Assembly: GCA_002633005.1 (NCBI GenBank)
Contig: NMRA01000004.1
Location: forward strand, 2,089,935 to 2,153,934
Origin: Phoronis australis
Lineage: Eukaryota; Phoronida; Phoronidae
Direction: 5' to 3'
DNA length: 64,000 bases
Shown: positions 46,250 to 57,400 of the stretch, in pieces
How positions within the stretch are numbered: the first letter of the stretch is position 1
How the letters are laid out: every line of letters begins with the position of its first letter
Program-made: the position numbers and the translations under genes
The notes under the pieces: generated by a model
The model's input: the letters and a program-made list of their open reading frames with translations, nothing else
Told to the model about the DNA's origin: nothing
The model's database searches: none

Positions 46250-47911
46250 TGCATATTGGTAGTAAGTTGACTTGAGCTCTTTTGGAGGTCCAGGAAAAGC
46301 ACCTGTTTGAATACAAATCCGAGAGAATATTGGAAGCCGTAAAAATGCCCAGAGGCAACTCAGCAGCCGGCAATTTCTAACTCAGAAGAGATAGTAATTC
46401 AACCGATGGACTCATACCTGTCCGGATAGTCTCGGTTTTTCTATTTCATGCGGCTCTTGTTAATACATGTATGTATACTCGTAACCACAGGCAGGCGAGT
46501 TTCTTAAAAACTTAACAAACGCAAAATTTTTGACGAGCCTAAGTTCTGAACTTTTGTCTTAAATCCAAACAAAATCTAGGAAGCCCGTTTGGGAGGGTCC
46601 TCGGTGAAAGGTCATAAATACGAAAGGAAAGGTCAGTCACATGGGATGGATGCAATCGGAAGGGAAATCATCCGCCTACCGGATGGAGGTGTCAATGACG
46701 TCACACCTCCTTGCGTAATAGGTTTAATTGGACCCGTTAGAGAGGCACCTCAATCCAAGGTCATGATCATACACATGTACATGTAAGAATTCGGTAAACC
46801 GGAACGAAGTCGAAGTCGATTTGGAAATCACGTGACTGCCGACGTATCAGGCAGTTTAGGGCGTGGCACCGTTCATCACCCGGATGTTATGAAAAAATAA
46901 CGTTAAATACGTTGTGTTTGTAGAGATCAACTGATCGAGAACCGAAACAAAATAGGGATTACGCTGCTGAATAAAAACAAAAGTTGGATTACCCTATTTA
47001 ACGTGCCCCAGGTGCCGTCGTTGTATATTGTTTTCATTTCTCAAAAACAAATGTTGCGTATATTCCGCTACAAATGATAAGGGGATAACCACCCAACTCA
47101 ACAACAGAGGTCGCGTAAAGCCTAACCCAAGTTTCAACCGTACTAAACTAATAATACTAATAATAAGATGTGACCACCTAAAATAGAACATAACATAAAT
47201 ATTGTTTAAGCGTGTCTCAATGACAAAGTAAATTCGAAAGCCCTACAAAAATCATCAAGACGTGTAGACACCATTATCCGTAAAAGTAGTAGGCCTAAAT
47301 TATTAGTAGCAAATTATTAAATTCCCGAATTAAATGTTCAAAGGTCCAGAGGTGACGCCGTTGTCGAGCACTTGTCTTTAGGGATAAAAGTAGGTGAATG
47401 CGCACCTCTCTTGCAGGTAGGTATACATGATGTTATCGCCGTCTAACCGAAAACCTTTGCCGAGGGCCAAGCTACTCTTCGTGGTCTGTAACACTTTGAG
47501 ATACTGTACCTCGCCTCGTGGATTTCATTTCTCTGTCGTTGTACTCCTTTACAGCTAAAATGAGATTTACCGTCTTCCCTCCCCACGTAATACGTTTTAG
47601 AGCAAAGCGCGATACGCCAGTCCCCTTCGAATTCCAATTTCAATGAAGCCGGGTGTGCGCGTGTCGTAGGCCTCGTTTTCTTTCGTGTCTGTTCGCGGAA
47701 ACCAGGGATGTTCCTTCTCGAAAGCTGCTCGCACGTCTGGTTTAATTACGTCCTCTAGACAGTTACCGGATATACATGTAGCCATGTGCGCCGAGTCTGT
47801 GTTCATCTCGCAATATTCGAAATCGGATCTGTCGACGAGTCTTAACATGAGGTCGTAACAAAACTCCAACATGCGCAACTTCGCGTACTGAGACAAACAA
47901 GCGTACTTGAA
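46250..47911. repeat. Tandem block B, full length, bounded by Ns
   Basis: Block of 1.66 kb almost identical to block A at its left and to block C from 46344 (offset 1569 bp). The right end stops at the N at 47912. It contains the GGAGGTGT...ACACCTCC inverted pair around a CAATGACGTC core (46685-46710) and the DNA polymerase remnant on the minus strand. The plus-strand frame at 46589-46786, also open in block C, has no recognisable domain. Confidence 0.9.
47330..47896 (-). pseudogene. Protein-primed type B DNA polymerase remnant, Polinton/Maverick-like (block B)
   Basis: Minus-strand frames in three phases cover the C-terminal half of a family B DNA polymerase of the protein-primed class found in Polinton/Maverick elements and related viruses. 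Frame one (47896 to ~47640) starts with QYAKLRMLEF and holds EMNTDSAHMA, the motif C position where this family has D-T-D-S; the first aspartate is asparagine here. A frameshift leads to the frame with CSKTYYVG and FSCKGVQ, and another to KGFRL.GDN and YTY near 47430-47330. Two frameshifts plus the lost catalytic aspartate make it inactive. Recognition is by family motifs, not by search. Confidence 0.75.
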
Positions 47912-47912
47912 N
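47912..47912. other. Single N (assembly gap placeholder)
   Basis: Second N, exactly between block B and block C. Confidence 0.85.
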
Positions 47913-49490
47913 AATGCCCAGAGGCAACTCAGCAGCCGGCAATTTCTAACTCAGAAGAGATAGTAATTCAACCGATGGACTCATACCTGTCCGGATAGTC
48001 TAGGTTTTTCTATTTCATGCGGCTCTTGTTAATACATGTATGTATACTCGTAACCACAGGCAGGCGAGTTTCTTAAAAACTTAACAAACGCAAAATTTTT
48101 GACGAGCCTAAGTTCTGAACTTTTGTCTTAAATCCAAATAAAATCTAGGAAGCCCGTTTGGGAGGGTCCTCGGTGAAAGGTCATAAATACGAAAGGAAAG
48201 GTCAGTCACATGGGATGGATGCAATCGGAAGGGAAATCATCCGCCTACCGGATGGAGGTGTCAATGACGTCACACCTCCTTACGTAATAGGTTTAATTGG
48301 ACCCGTTAGAGAGGCACCTCAATCCAAGGTCATGATCATACACATGTACATGTAAGAATTCGTTAAACCGGAACGAAGTCGAGGTCGATTTGGAAATCAC
48401 ATGACTGCCGACGTATCAGGCAGTTTAGGGCGTGGCACCGTTCATCACCCGGATGTTAGGAAAAAATAACGTTAAATACGTTGTGTTTGTAGAGTTCAAC
48501 TGATCGAGAACCGAAACAAAATAGGGATTACGCTGCTGAATAAAAACAAAAGTTGGATTACCCTATTTAACATGCCCCAGGTGCCGTCGTTGTATATTGT
48601 TTTCATTTCTCAAAAACAAATGTTGCGTATATTCCGCTACAAATGATAAGGGGATAACCACCCAACTCAACAACAGAGGTGGCGTAAAGCCTAACCCAAG
48701 TTTCGACGGTTCTAAACTAATAATACTAATAATAAGATGTGACCACCTAAAATAGAACATAACATAAATATTGTTTAAGCGTGTCTCAATGACAAAGTAA
48801 ATTCGAAAGCCCTACAAAAATCATCAAGACGTGTAGACACCATTATCCGTAAAAGTAGTAAGCCTAAATTATTAGTAGCAAATTATTAAATTCCCGAATT
48901 AAATGTTCAAAGGTCCAGAGGTGACGCCGTTGTCGAGCACTTGTCTTTAGGGATGAAAGTAGGTGAATGCGCACCTCTCTTGCAGGTAGGTAGGTATACA
49001 TGATGTTATCGCCGTCTAACCGAAAACCTTTGCCGAGGGCCGAGCTAGTCTTCGTGGTCTGTAACACTTTGAGATACTGTACCTCGCCTCGTGGATTTCA
49101 TTTCTCTGTCGTTGTACTCCTTTACAGCTAAAATGAGATTTACCGTCTTCCCTCCCCACGTAATACGTTTTAGAGCAAAGCGCGATACGGCAGTCCCCTT
49201 CGAATTCCAATTTCAATGAAGCCGGGTGTGCGCGTGTCGTAGGCCTCGTTTTCTTTCGTGTCTGTTCGCGGAAACCAGGGATGTTTTTCCTTCTCGAAAG
49301 CTGCTCGCACGTCTGGTTTAATTACGTCCTCTAGACAGTTACCGGATATACATGTAGCCATGTGCGCCGAGTCTGTGTTCATCTCGCAATATTCGAAATC
49401 GGATCTGTCGACGAGTCTTAACATGAGGTCGTAGCAAAACTCCAACATGCGCAACTTCGCGTACTGAGACAAACAAGCGTACTTGAAGCG
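47913..49490. repeat. Tandem block C, continues into unique sequence
   Basis: Near-identical to 46344-47911 (block B), with scattered substitutions and small indels (an extra GTAG near 48988, three extra T bases near 49284). Past ~49481, where block B stops at the N, block C runs on into polymerase sequence that block B lacks. Confidence 0.9.
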
Positions 49491-49640
49491 GCAGGTTCAG
49501 GCGGTTGGTCTTCTTTTTATCTCCAATTCGTAGGGTCCGTCCCTGATGTAGTTGACGTGTCTAAATTCCGGGAATTTGGACTTCCCGTTTAGCCTTAGCC
49601 TCTCTGCAGTGCTTCACGTCACGATGCCTTTCTTGATTCG
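48864..49640 (-). pseudogene. Protein-primed type B DNA polymerase remnant, longer copy (block C)
   Basis: Same remnant as in block B, with the same two frameshifts and the same N-T-D-S in motif C (frame 49472-49170), followed by CSKTYYVGRED (49216-49016) and LGKGFRLDGDNIMYTY (49067-48864). It extends further N-terminally: around 49485-49520 the minus strand reads NRLNLPLQV, a segment typical of these polymerases just upstream of QYAKLRML, and weaker coding-like sequence continues to ~49640. No integrase, ATPase or capsid gene of a Polinton is seen nearby, so this is a fragment. The identical lesions show that both copies come from one already dead ancestor. Confidence 0.75.
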
Positions 49641-50593
49641 TTACCGTGTTGCCATACGTGCTGTTACCTGTAAGTGTCTTCGTTTGCGTTACAATCGCTT
49701 TGTTTTTGTCTTCGTACCCTTCCCGCCTAGCGTCGCTGACTTCCTCAGTCAGTTCTCACTAAGGTTCGTCCGGGCAAAGACAGGGAATTTGTCATCGAAT
49801 TTAATGATCGAGATTAGTAAAATCAAAATCCCACTTATGCGTAAATTGCTTCTTCTTACTACTCGTTTTATCGGTTAATCTGGAATATAATTGCCAAATC
49901 CGGCTGGAGTATCGTAGTTAGATTTTGACACTGTCTGCTACTCTTGAGTTTTTGACGGAGATTTCCGAAGTAGGCCTATGTCCGCAAGTTCATAGCGGGA
50001 AATCACCTATCGTCAACTGCCAGGTTTCGTAGCAGCCCTACATGTACGTTAGTAGCCAGCAACCCTTGAATTTCCCATTATGAGCAACGTTTTTTATAAA
50101 AACAGAGTTAAAATACATTAAAATTGACACTAATTTATGTGGAGTACACTCAAATCAGGCCCGTGACCAGCATTGCGCAGGGGGTAATTCGAATTTCTGG
50201 AACTGTGGACCCGCGGAGGTCGACCCGCCAAACTTCCATGTCAGGCGTGCAAACATACTCAGACGGTACTTTTTAGTCTTAGAATGACTCGACGGAATTT
50301 TTATCTGGTTGTATTTGTGCGTGTTACTTACATCGCTGGGGCACAGCACGTTAGGCTGAACATTCACTACTCCGAAGGCTCACTACTGCGAAAGTATCTA
50401 AATTTTCCAAGCCAGGTTTAATTTTTATACTTTTGCATGCAAATGTAAACGATACTTCGGTTATTAGATGCGCCGAGTGATGTACCACGTGTATCAGTAC
50501 CAAAAACAACGTACGCGTACTATTAATTTCATTTGCATACGAAATTGCCTGCATGTCGTACATGTACGAATAAACTAAGTACGTTCTTGCATT
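49641..50593. other. No gene recognised
   Basis: The plus-strand frame at 49552-49878 overlaps the polymerase remnant antisense at its start and has no motif. Nothing further is supported. Confidence 0.35.
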
Positions 50594-50825
50594 TTTAAAA
50601 GGATACCAAGTCCGGGTTTGGCCTATTGACCGACAATAAGAATGACTTTCCCACCCATTTCTCTGAAACAAAATAATGCTCTGTAACCATTGACAACCCT
50701 CAAAAGTTTGCTGAAAATTGTGAACACTCTTTCAATGTTTGCTAAAGGAGCAAGCGCAACCTAGGCTTTTTGCGAATTACACGGCAACTGTGGGAAAAGT
50801 CCACCCAGCAAGGACCATACTGTCC
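50594..50825 (+). repeat. ~235-bp dispersed repeat, copy 1
   Basis: One of four copies sharing, in order, TTAAAA.GATACCAA, TTTGGCCTA, GACTTTCCCACCCA, AATGCTCTGTAACC, GACAACCCTCAAA, TTTGCTAAA, GCAAGCG, CTTTT.GCGAATTACACGGCAACTGTGG, AAAAG.CC and AAGGACCATA..TGTCC. It has no tRNA-like promoter boxes and no clear TIR, so the class (SINE, MITE or other) is open. Confidence 0.8.
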
Positions 50826-51004
50826 AAACTTTGACATGGGGTGTATGAATTTTCATGTGATTCCTTCCTTAAAAAGGATTCTAAACCCTATGTTGATGAT
50901 TTCAACTAATCCTTGTTCTCTCACTTGGTGTTGTATCATTGGCGTCAATTTTGGAAGATGAAGCAAAAATCAGCTAAGAATTCATATCCACTATCTCACG
51001 AATT

Positions 51005-51238
51005 GGACATTATGGTCCTTGGTGGGTGGTCTTTCTTCACAGATGCCGCGTAACTTGCTAAAAGCATACATGTAGGTCATGCTTGCCCTTTTAGCAGAAA
51101 CTGTAAGGAGTCTTCTGATTTTCTTCAAAACTTTGGAGGCTTGTAAAGCCGAGCATTACTTCGGTTCAGAGAACTGGGTGAGCAAGTCGTTTTTAGTATC
51201 TGTTAACAGGATAAAACCGGGTTTGGTATACTTTTAAC
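51005..51238 (-). repeat. ~235-bp dispersed repeat, copy 2 (inverted)
   Basis: The reverse complement shows the same ordered blocks: TTAAAAGTATACCAAACCC, AACAGATACTAAAAACGACT, CACCCAGTTCTCTGAA, AATGCTCGG, CTGCTAAAAGGGCAAGCATG and CACCAAGGACCATAATGTCC. It lies 180 bp from copy 1 in opposite orientation, so a transcript could fold into a long hairpin. Confidence 0.8.
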
Positions 51239-52300
51239 TTGGAAGATTGACGTCAGTGATGCATTAGCAGATGACAGGACGAGGATTGGTGGAAATCATC
51301 ACAGGGTTTACTATCCTTTTAAAAGAATACGAAGTAGGGATATTGCTGAATAATTACCTTACCCTGCGGAAGTGGTCGAAATTAAATGTAGTTAGAAAGC
51401 TACTCTGTCCCTGCCAGTCTTCACAAAGTCAGAGAGTCCTATTCAGTCTTCAGGTCGCCGCAGCCCTGACCCGTGCCCCAGATGTTGTCCCTGCTTGAGA
51501 ATGAGTCGTTAGATTCAAGAAGTCACGATTGAAAGTGATTGGAACGAACCTCATTTGTAAACAATGCAATCAATATTTTAAGAATCATTCAACTTTTGCA
51601 TTCCATTTAAATGACCACTAAATGAATACAAAAACAATATTTCATTCATGTCAGTTCCGACTAATTCGAAGACCAACAGAGTAATGAATTGACGGAGAAG
51701 TGAAACTTCAGAGTAGTGGACTTTCCGAGAAATAAACCTTCGGAATAGTGAAACGTTAACCTTGGAAATCTTTTGCATCATATTTGTTGCTCGTATGAAG
51801 TCTGCGAGGCTGTGTACCATTGTCACAGATGGACAAAGGCACACTTTCTTTATTGACTAAAGTTTCCTTAGGTCTAGACCTGCTTTTCCATAATACTGTG
51901 AACACGCTAGTTTCCTCAGTGCAAGAACACACAGTAGTTTATGTCTGTTTTTTGTTTGAGCAACGACAGAGGACTGCCTATACATGAAAGAATGAAAACG
52001 CACACATGCGTACACCCGCATGCACGTCAGTCCACCAATCCACAATGAAAGTGGACACTGGATGAACAACAATCATTTGACGATCATTCTCAATTCTAAA
52101 TGTGAAATGCCTGCACCTTGCCCTACTATGCTAGCAAGTACACCAACATAGCAGATAACAATCACATTTTCTGCTGTTTTGTTTCTTGGTTGATTTTTCG
52201 AAGTTTATGACACAATACTTTTTGATTGCTATTTCGCTGTTTTAAACATTAGCTAGTTGTAGACATTTACTTCTAGAATCCCTTGTTACCGTGTATCGTG
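51239..52300. other. No gene recognised
   Basis: Frames at 51271-51498 (+) and 51578-51844 (-) have no recognisable motif. Nothing is supported. Confidence 0.4.
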
Positions 52301-52554
52301 GGCCAAATGGGTGAACGTTACGCCGCTAAATTACATGCGTGACATAATTCTTGTTACAGGCGTAATTAAGTGCGGCATAAATGAATTATCGGTGGTATAA
52401 AGTAATTATTTGCGGCGTAAAGTAACCTTTAGCTCCGCAAATACATTATGTCGTAATGTAATAATTACTTTACGGCGTAAATAATTACGTTACGCCTCTA
52501 ACAAGAATCAACTTACGCACGTAATTTAACGGCGTAACGTTCACTCATTTGGCC
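52301..52554. mobile_element. 254-bp hairpin MITE
   Basis: GGCCAAATGGGTGAACGTTA (52301) and TAACGTTCACTCATTTGGCC (ending 52554) start an inverted repeat that runs ~67 bp per side with few mismatches. The remaining centre (GTAATTATTTGCGG / CCGCAAATACATTA) pairs as well, so the whole element can fold into one hairpin. It has no coding capacity. The internal words GCGTAA / TTACGC repeat throughout. Target duplication is not evident. Confidence 0.88.
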
Positions 52555-53706
52555 AACGATAATATCGACAATAATGGCGTAGCAACCGCACACGTTTAAT
52601 GCCCATGAATGAAATAAAGTCTGTTCTAATCGTCTCTATAATCCTGTCATCTGCGCAAACATCACTTGGGCGAAGTTGGGCATAGGGGCCGGGCGGGTAG
52701 GACCCGATGATTAAGCGGCCCTATTCCCCTCTCAAAAATATTGGAAAATCACGCAAAATTACCCCACAAGGCTTAAAAATTCCCCAAGTTATTGAAAATT
52801 TCTCTTCGAAGTTCAAATCACCTAACCACACAGGTAACAATTTGAAAGAGCACAAAATGTTCCTTGAGACAGAGCCTATGAGAACTTGCAACAGGGCGGG
52901 GGTGCTATTGATGGTGATTTTTCCCTCACTCGGCGATAAAAATCCCCTCTCAGAAGGCACAGACACCTTTCCCCGGCCTCGGATGAACGAGGCCCCTGAA
53001 GAAACATGATAGCTATACTTGTTTGTCCAGTTAACTGAAATTGAGCTCTAAAACGAGGTTATGCTTTGCTGGACGAACGAATTACATGTACATGTAGGTG
53101 ATTTAATTTTAATTTTAATTTTCAACGTGGTTCAGGTTGATATTTGAAACCTAACATATGAAATAGTAATAAGATTTATTAAAACCAAGAAAGCAGAATT
53201 GGTGGTCAAATAATTTTTATTTTCAAGTACGAGCCTGGTTATTTATTTTAATAAAATTATATCTACTAACATCAATTATTTTGTCAGATCAATGACAAAT
53301 CAACTGTTAGTCCCGGTAGTCCCTACGTCACCAGGGCCTAGGCTATGCTTGAACTAAATGTGACTAATTGCAAATCACAGCAAAATGTGATGAGCCACCG
53401 CTGTAGAATATATCTTCAACTCGTCAACAATACGAGCAGATGTCCTGGTTCGTGTAGAAAGCATCATCAACAATTTTCAAGAAGAGACGTAACCCTGCAT
53501 TCACCATACCTAATCCGTAACACTACGGTCACCGCAATTTGGTCACATTTACATTTTATGTCTCGAGCCTAGTTTTCCGAAAAAAAACTTACACTATACC
53601 CTTTCGTCTGACAACTCTTTGGTGCATTAACTTGTTCTCTAATGTATTTTTCTACGTCTCTGTGTTTAATTATTGACCCATTTTTAAGATTTAATATCCA
53701 GAAGTG
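52555..53706. other. No gene recognised
   Basis: Frames on both strands at 52707-53009 overlap and have no motif. A short (TTTTAA)n-like tract lies at ~53103-53123. Confidence 0.4.
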
Positions 53707-53852
53707 CGTTCAGTAACGCTAGGACCTACCTGTACGCTAGGACTTAGCTAAAATCTAGCTAACGCCACGGGCTCTCATTTGAAATACACGGCAGTGTCTC
53801 ACGTCATCTTGCGAAGTCTTGCTTTTCAGCGAGGTACTAGCGTTACTGAACG
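53707..53852. mobile_element. 146-bp element with perfect 16-bp TIRs
   Basis: CGTTCAGTAACGCTAG (53707-53722) and CTAGCGTTACTGAACG (53837-53852) are perfect inverted repeats. The size and lack of coding capacity fit a small MITE. A further GCTAGGACTTAGCTAAAATC segment inside repeats part of the end. Confidence 0.75.
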
Positions 53853-54279
53853 GGATGCAGGTTGGACTCGAAAGACCGGCCATTTAACTCACGCAATGTC
53901 AACTTCAGCTTTATTTATCGCAGTGAGCTTCGCTTTGGATTTTAATATACGCCACGTGAATTAGAACTATACATTAAAACAGTGCACATTCACTAGAACC
54001 AAGTGAAGACTGAAACATTGCATAAGTTTCTTTGTATGTAACACAGAACGGAACATTTTTATGTGCAATCACAAAAAGAGTTCTGTCGAATATTAACATA
54101 TTATTTCATCTGAGGTATGAACAAGTTCACAGCAAAAAACAAAAGAAAACAAAACATTCAAACACATCATCAAGACATCAATTACATCACATTTTTTCGG
54201 CGGTCAACTGACTAATTTCCCTTTCAGTGTCAGATAATAACCTGTTCTCCGTACCCTGCATGTAGACTGAAGGGCACTC
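53853..54279. other. No gene recognised
   Basis: AT-rich, with no supported feature. Confidence 0.4.
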
Positions 54280-54427
54280 TCATCAAGTACAATGTGGTAC
54301 ACAGTCGCATAAATCAATGGAAAACAGTTTTTCCAAACAATTAGTTTTATCTGCTTCTAATAGTAACAGCAGGAACATGGTGCCAGGGAAACTAAACTAA
54401 ACACTTAGCAGACTTCATGCCTAGACT
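54280..54427 (+). repeat. Dispersed repeat, copy b (related to 45162-45305)
   Basis: See the blocks listed for 45162-45305; same order and orientation. The class is unknown. Confidence 0.55.
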
Positions 54428-57400
54428 ATTGGGGAACAGGGGTAGCTAGTGCCATAGGTTATTCCGGTCGGCATGTTCGGGTGTGCTTACTGTGGGCTGG
54501 GATTTTTCCTCAATGGCAGAACATTATGGGATGGATAGAACGCCGTGGCGGAGAAAGGGCAGCATTTTGAGAACGTACACATGGTATGAGCTGACAATTT
54601 TAGCAGTGCCAAATATTCACGTTGACATGATCGTGATAAATCTGTAGATCAGTTCAGTCCAAAGACGGGTTCGAGCGGACCTTAATAGCTGCTTGTTACC
54701 CATTTGTGAGAACGTCGTCCTCGAGTCGGCTCACACTAATTTGAAAAACAAGTCGTTGAAACTGACATTTCGTGAGTGCACCCAAATATTACGGCGGACA
54801 ATTTGCAAAAAAGAAGAAGAAAAATGAAGCACAGTCATGGAAGACATGAAAGGTAGTTTAGCATTGCTTTTGATAAGCAATCGTACACGATTGTATCGTG
54901 CTTTCTTGGTCAAGAAGTAGCGCATGCGTGGAGATAGAGTAGAAGTGACTGATTTTGACATTATCACTGATCAATGAAAGCCCTTGTTTTTACCCTGTCT
55001 CAAAGCACCTGAAAAGGCATTGGCAGAAAGTACACTCTATGGGATTTAAAAATATGAAGAAGTTCATCAGAGCTATGCCTTTTTTACCTTGCTACATGTA
55101 TGTTTAGTGGAAATACTGAGATGCCAAAATGACCAGAAAAGTGCGATTTTGGCCATGTTTTACCAAAAACCATGAATTCACGACTGCTTCGGCCCATGAG
55201 GGGTGAGGAGACCACTTCACCATAGAGTCGAAAGGTTCCGGTAAAAACATGTCTTTACCAACCAGAATTTTTTACCTGAATCGCACCAAGAACTCAACTC
55301 TCAGCAAAGATGTGTTCTGAAAATAGTAGCAGTTCGGTATCCCAGTACCGTATTCGCTTTAATAACCACCAATGCCCTATACATGTAGGCGCTCCTCCCC
55401 CACGTGTTTTCAGACTTTGCTAAAATAAGCGCCCAGGCCATGAACGTGTACGAGTGAAAAATGCCTTACCTACAGTCCTAATATTCTACAGTAACGTCTT
55501 CAATTTATCAATAATATCCGACAGACCTGAAAAAATCATTGTGCGCGAAATGTGTAGACCACGAGCCTCACCGCTATGTCGGTATTTAGCCTTGGCTTTT
55601 CACTTCATTCAAACTTCTGCCTTGACTCAAAAAGAACGCTAAAGTTTTGCTGATCTTCGAGGAAGGTGTCTTACTATGGTCTGGCAGAACAGACGCGGCG
55701 TACTTGTCAACGAGATTGTATTATAGATATTTTCCCGCCCTCAACACGAATCCAAATTTCTTCGTACATCTGAAAACGGCGAACCGAAGACAATAAAAAA
55801 CTCGACCAGTGTTAAAAGCACGTGGCCAGGAAGCGCGCGCTACAAACATCTACCGGCTGTCATCAAAAGCATTAATCGGGAAGCATCCATTCATGATACG
55901 GGTAGTATAGCATCGGCTAGAAATGAATATTGGCACTAATTTCCGACAGTTTCTAATATCATAAAAATTGCGTTATTTTCAAGAGGGATTGTTTGACTAA
56001 TCATAATTGTTTTTTTAAAGCCAAATATTCGATAAAATGACTACTGACAGTGAATGCTTACACACCCTTACACCGAAAAATAACTGTCACATAGTCACGT
56101 ACGCATCCAGTCACACGGCGACTAATATTCGCATTTCCGAGACAATTTTCGAACGTTTTTTAGCAGATGAGTCCGGCAAGTGCTGAATGATGGAATCACG
56201 TTCTGCTTTCTGCTTGTGTACAATGCACATGTAGCTCGTAAGATTGCGTTTGCTCTGGCAAATGAACTCTGGTGACACGCACGCGTTCGCTTACTCACAC
56301 ACGCAGACGAACTTCAAAACAAACGTCATGTGACAACAAAATGTCCAGGGATTTTTTTCTCGTGTTCCGGGTTGGCCTAGGATCGTAGACACAGACTTGG
56401 ACTAAACATGTCGTTAATCCCGACTTTTTGGGGACTTAAATTTCAGGTATGCTTGAGTTGAAACTGTATGTTTATTCAAGCATTGAAGTTTCCATATCGA
56501 CGATTGCGAGAGAGTCAGTCGGCGAGTTTTCGCCCTGAGCTTTATGCACAATTTGCTGTAAAATGATCGTAATTTTAAGCAAAGTTTGATAGCAATGCAC
56601 CATAGTTTTGTAGAAGGTCTGTCATAGGCCACAGATACGTAAATACGCAGAATCTTAGCTTACGATTTCACCCGTTTCGGAGACCAGGTTTCAACCGCAT
56701 TGGGTTACAATAAGCGTACCCCCGAAACGAATTTTTCTAGTGCCCTGGGCGAATACGGTAGACAAGAGCGGAGGCCAAACTTCTGAACTGAATTTACTCA
56801 AAACAACTCCAATTAACTACTGAATACCATTCGCAGCAATCGCTTTCATCAGTTCACAAAACTGCCGTCGAACGTGATCCCCACCATCATTTTGTGGGAG
56901 AGCTACGAAGGCCCAAACGGTGTTCCTAGGTCTAGTGTGACTAGTACTACCAGGTTCACTCGAGTGGTGAAGGTGCAAGCAGTTTCACCGACTAAAACTG
57001 ATAGCGAAATATCATTTTCGTCAGGAATTAATTAGTTTGTTTCTTCACTACCCGATTCACTTTTTAAGCGAAATTTGATTTCAAAACAAGCTCGCTTTCT
57101 GCCATCACTCCTGTACATAAGTAGACCCAACTTGCGCACGTGTCGTTTGAAGTAACGGTCTGCCTATGAAAAGCAGAGCGAAAACCGGCGCGAGTAGTCT
57201 TGAAGTAATTCAAACCTCTAACAAATCGCCGGTAGAAGCGTCACTGCGACCGTTCACATTACTGCTGCTAGTGGGAGGAGCAAACATGTTGGCCGGGTAT
57301 AAGATACTACACTCTTTTGTTGCCTAATATGACGAAGTAAATGCACTAGTCGCTGTCCGGCGCTTTACTAACCAATGCGGCACTGAACTAGCCGAGCACA

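Noticed and set aside
46589-46786. 65-codon plus frame repeated in two blocks (also 48158-48355)
   Set aside because: Its repetition is explained by the duplicated blocks; no domain is recognisable and blocks B and C are too similar to test for selection.
49552-49878. 108-codon plus-strand frame
   Set aside because: Starts antisense to the DNA polymerase remnant and shows no motif of its own.
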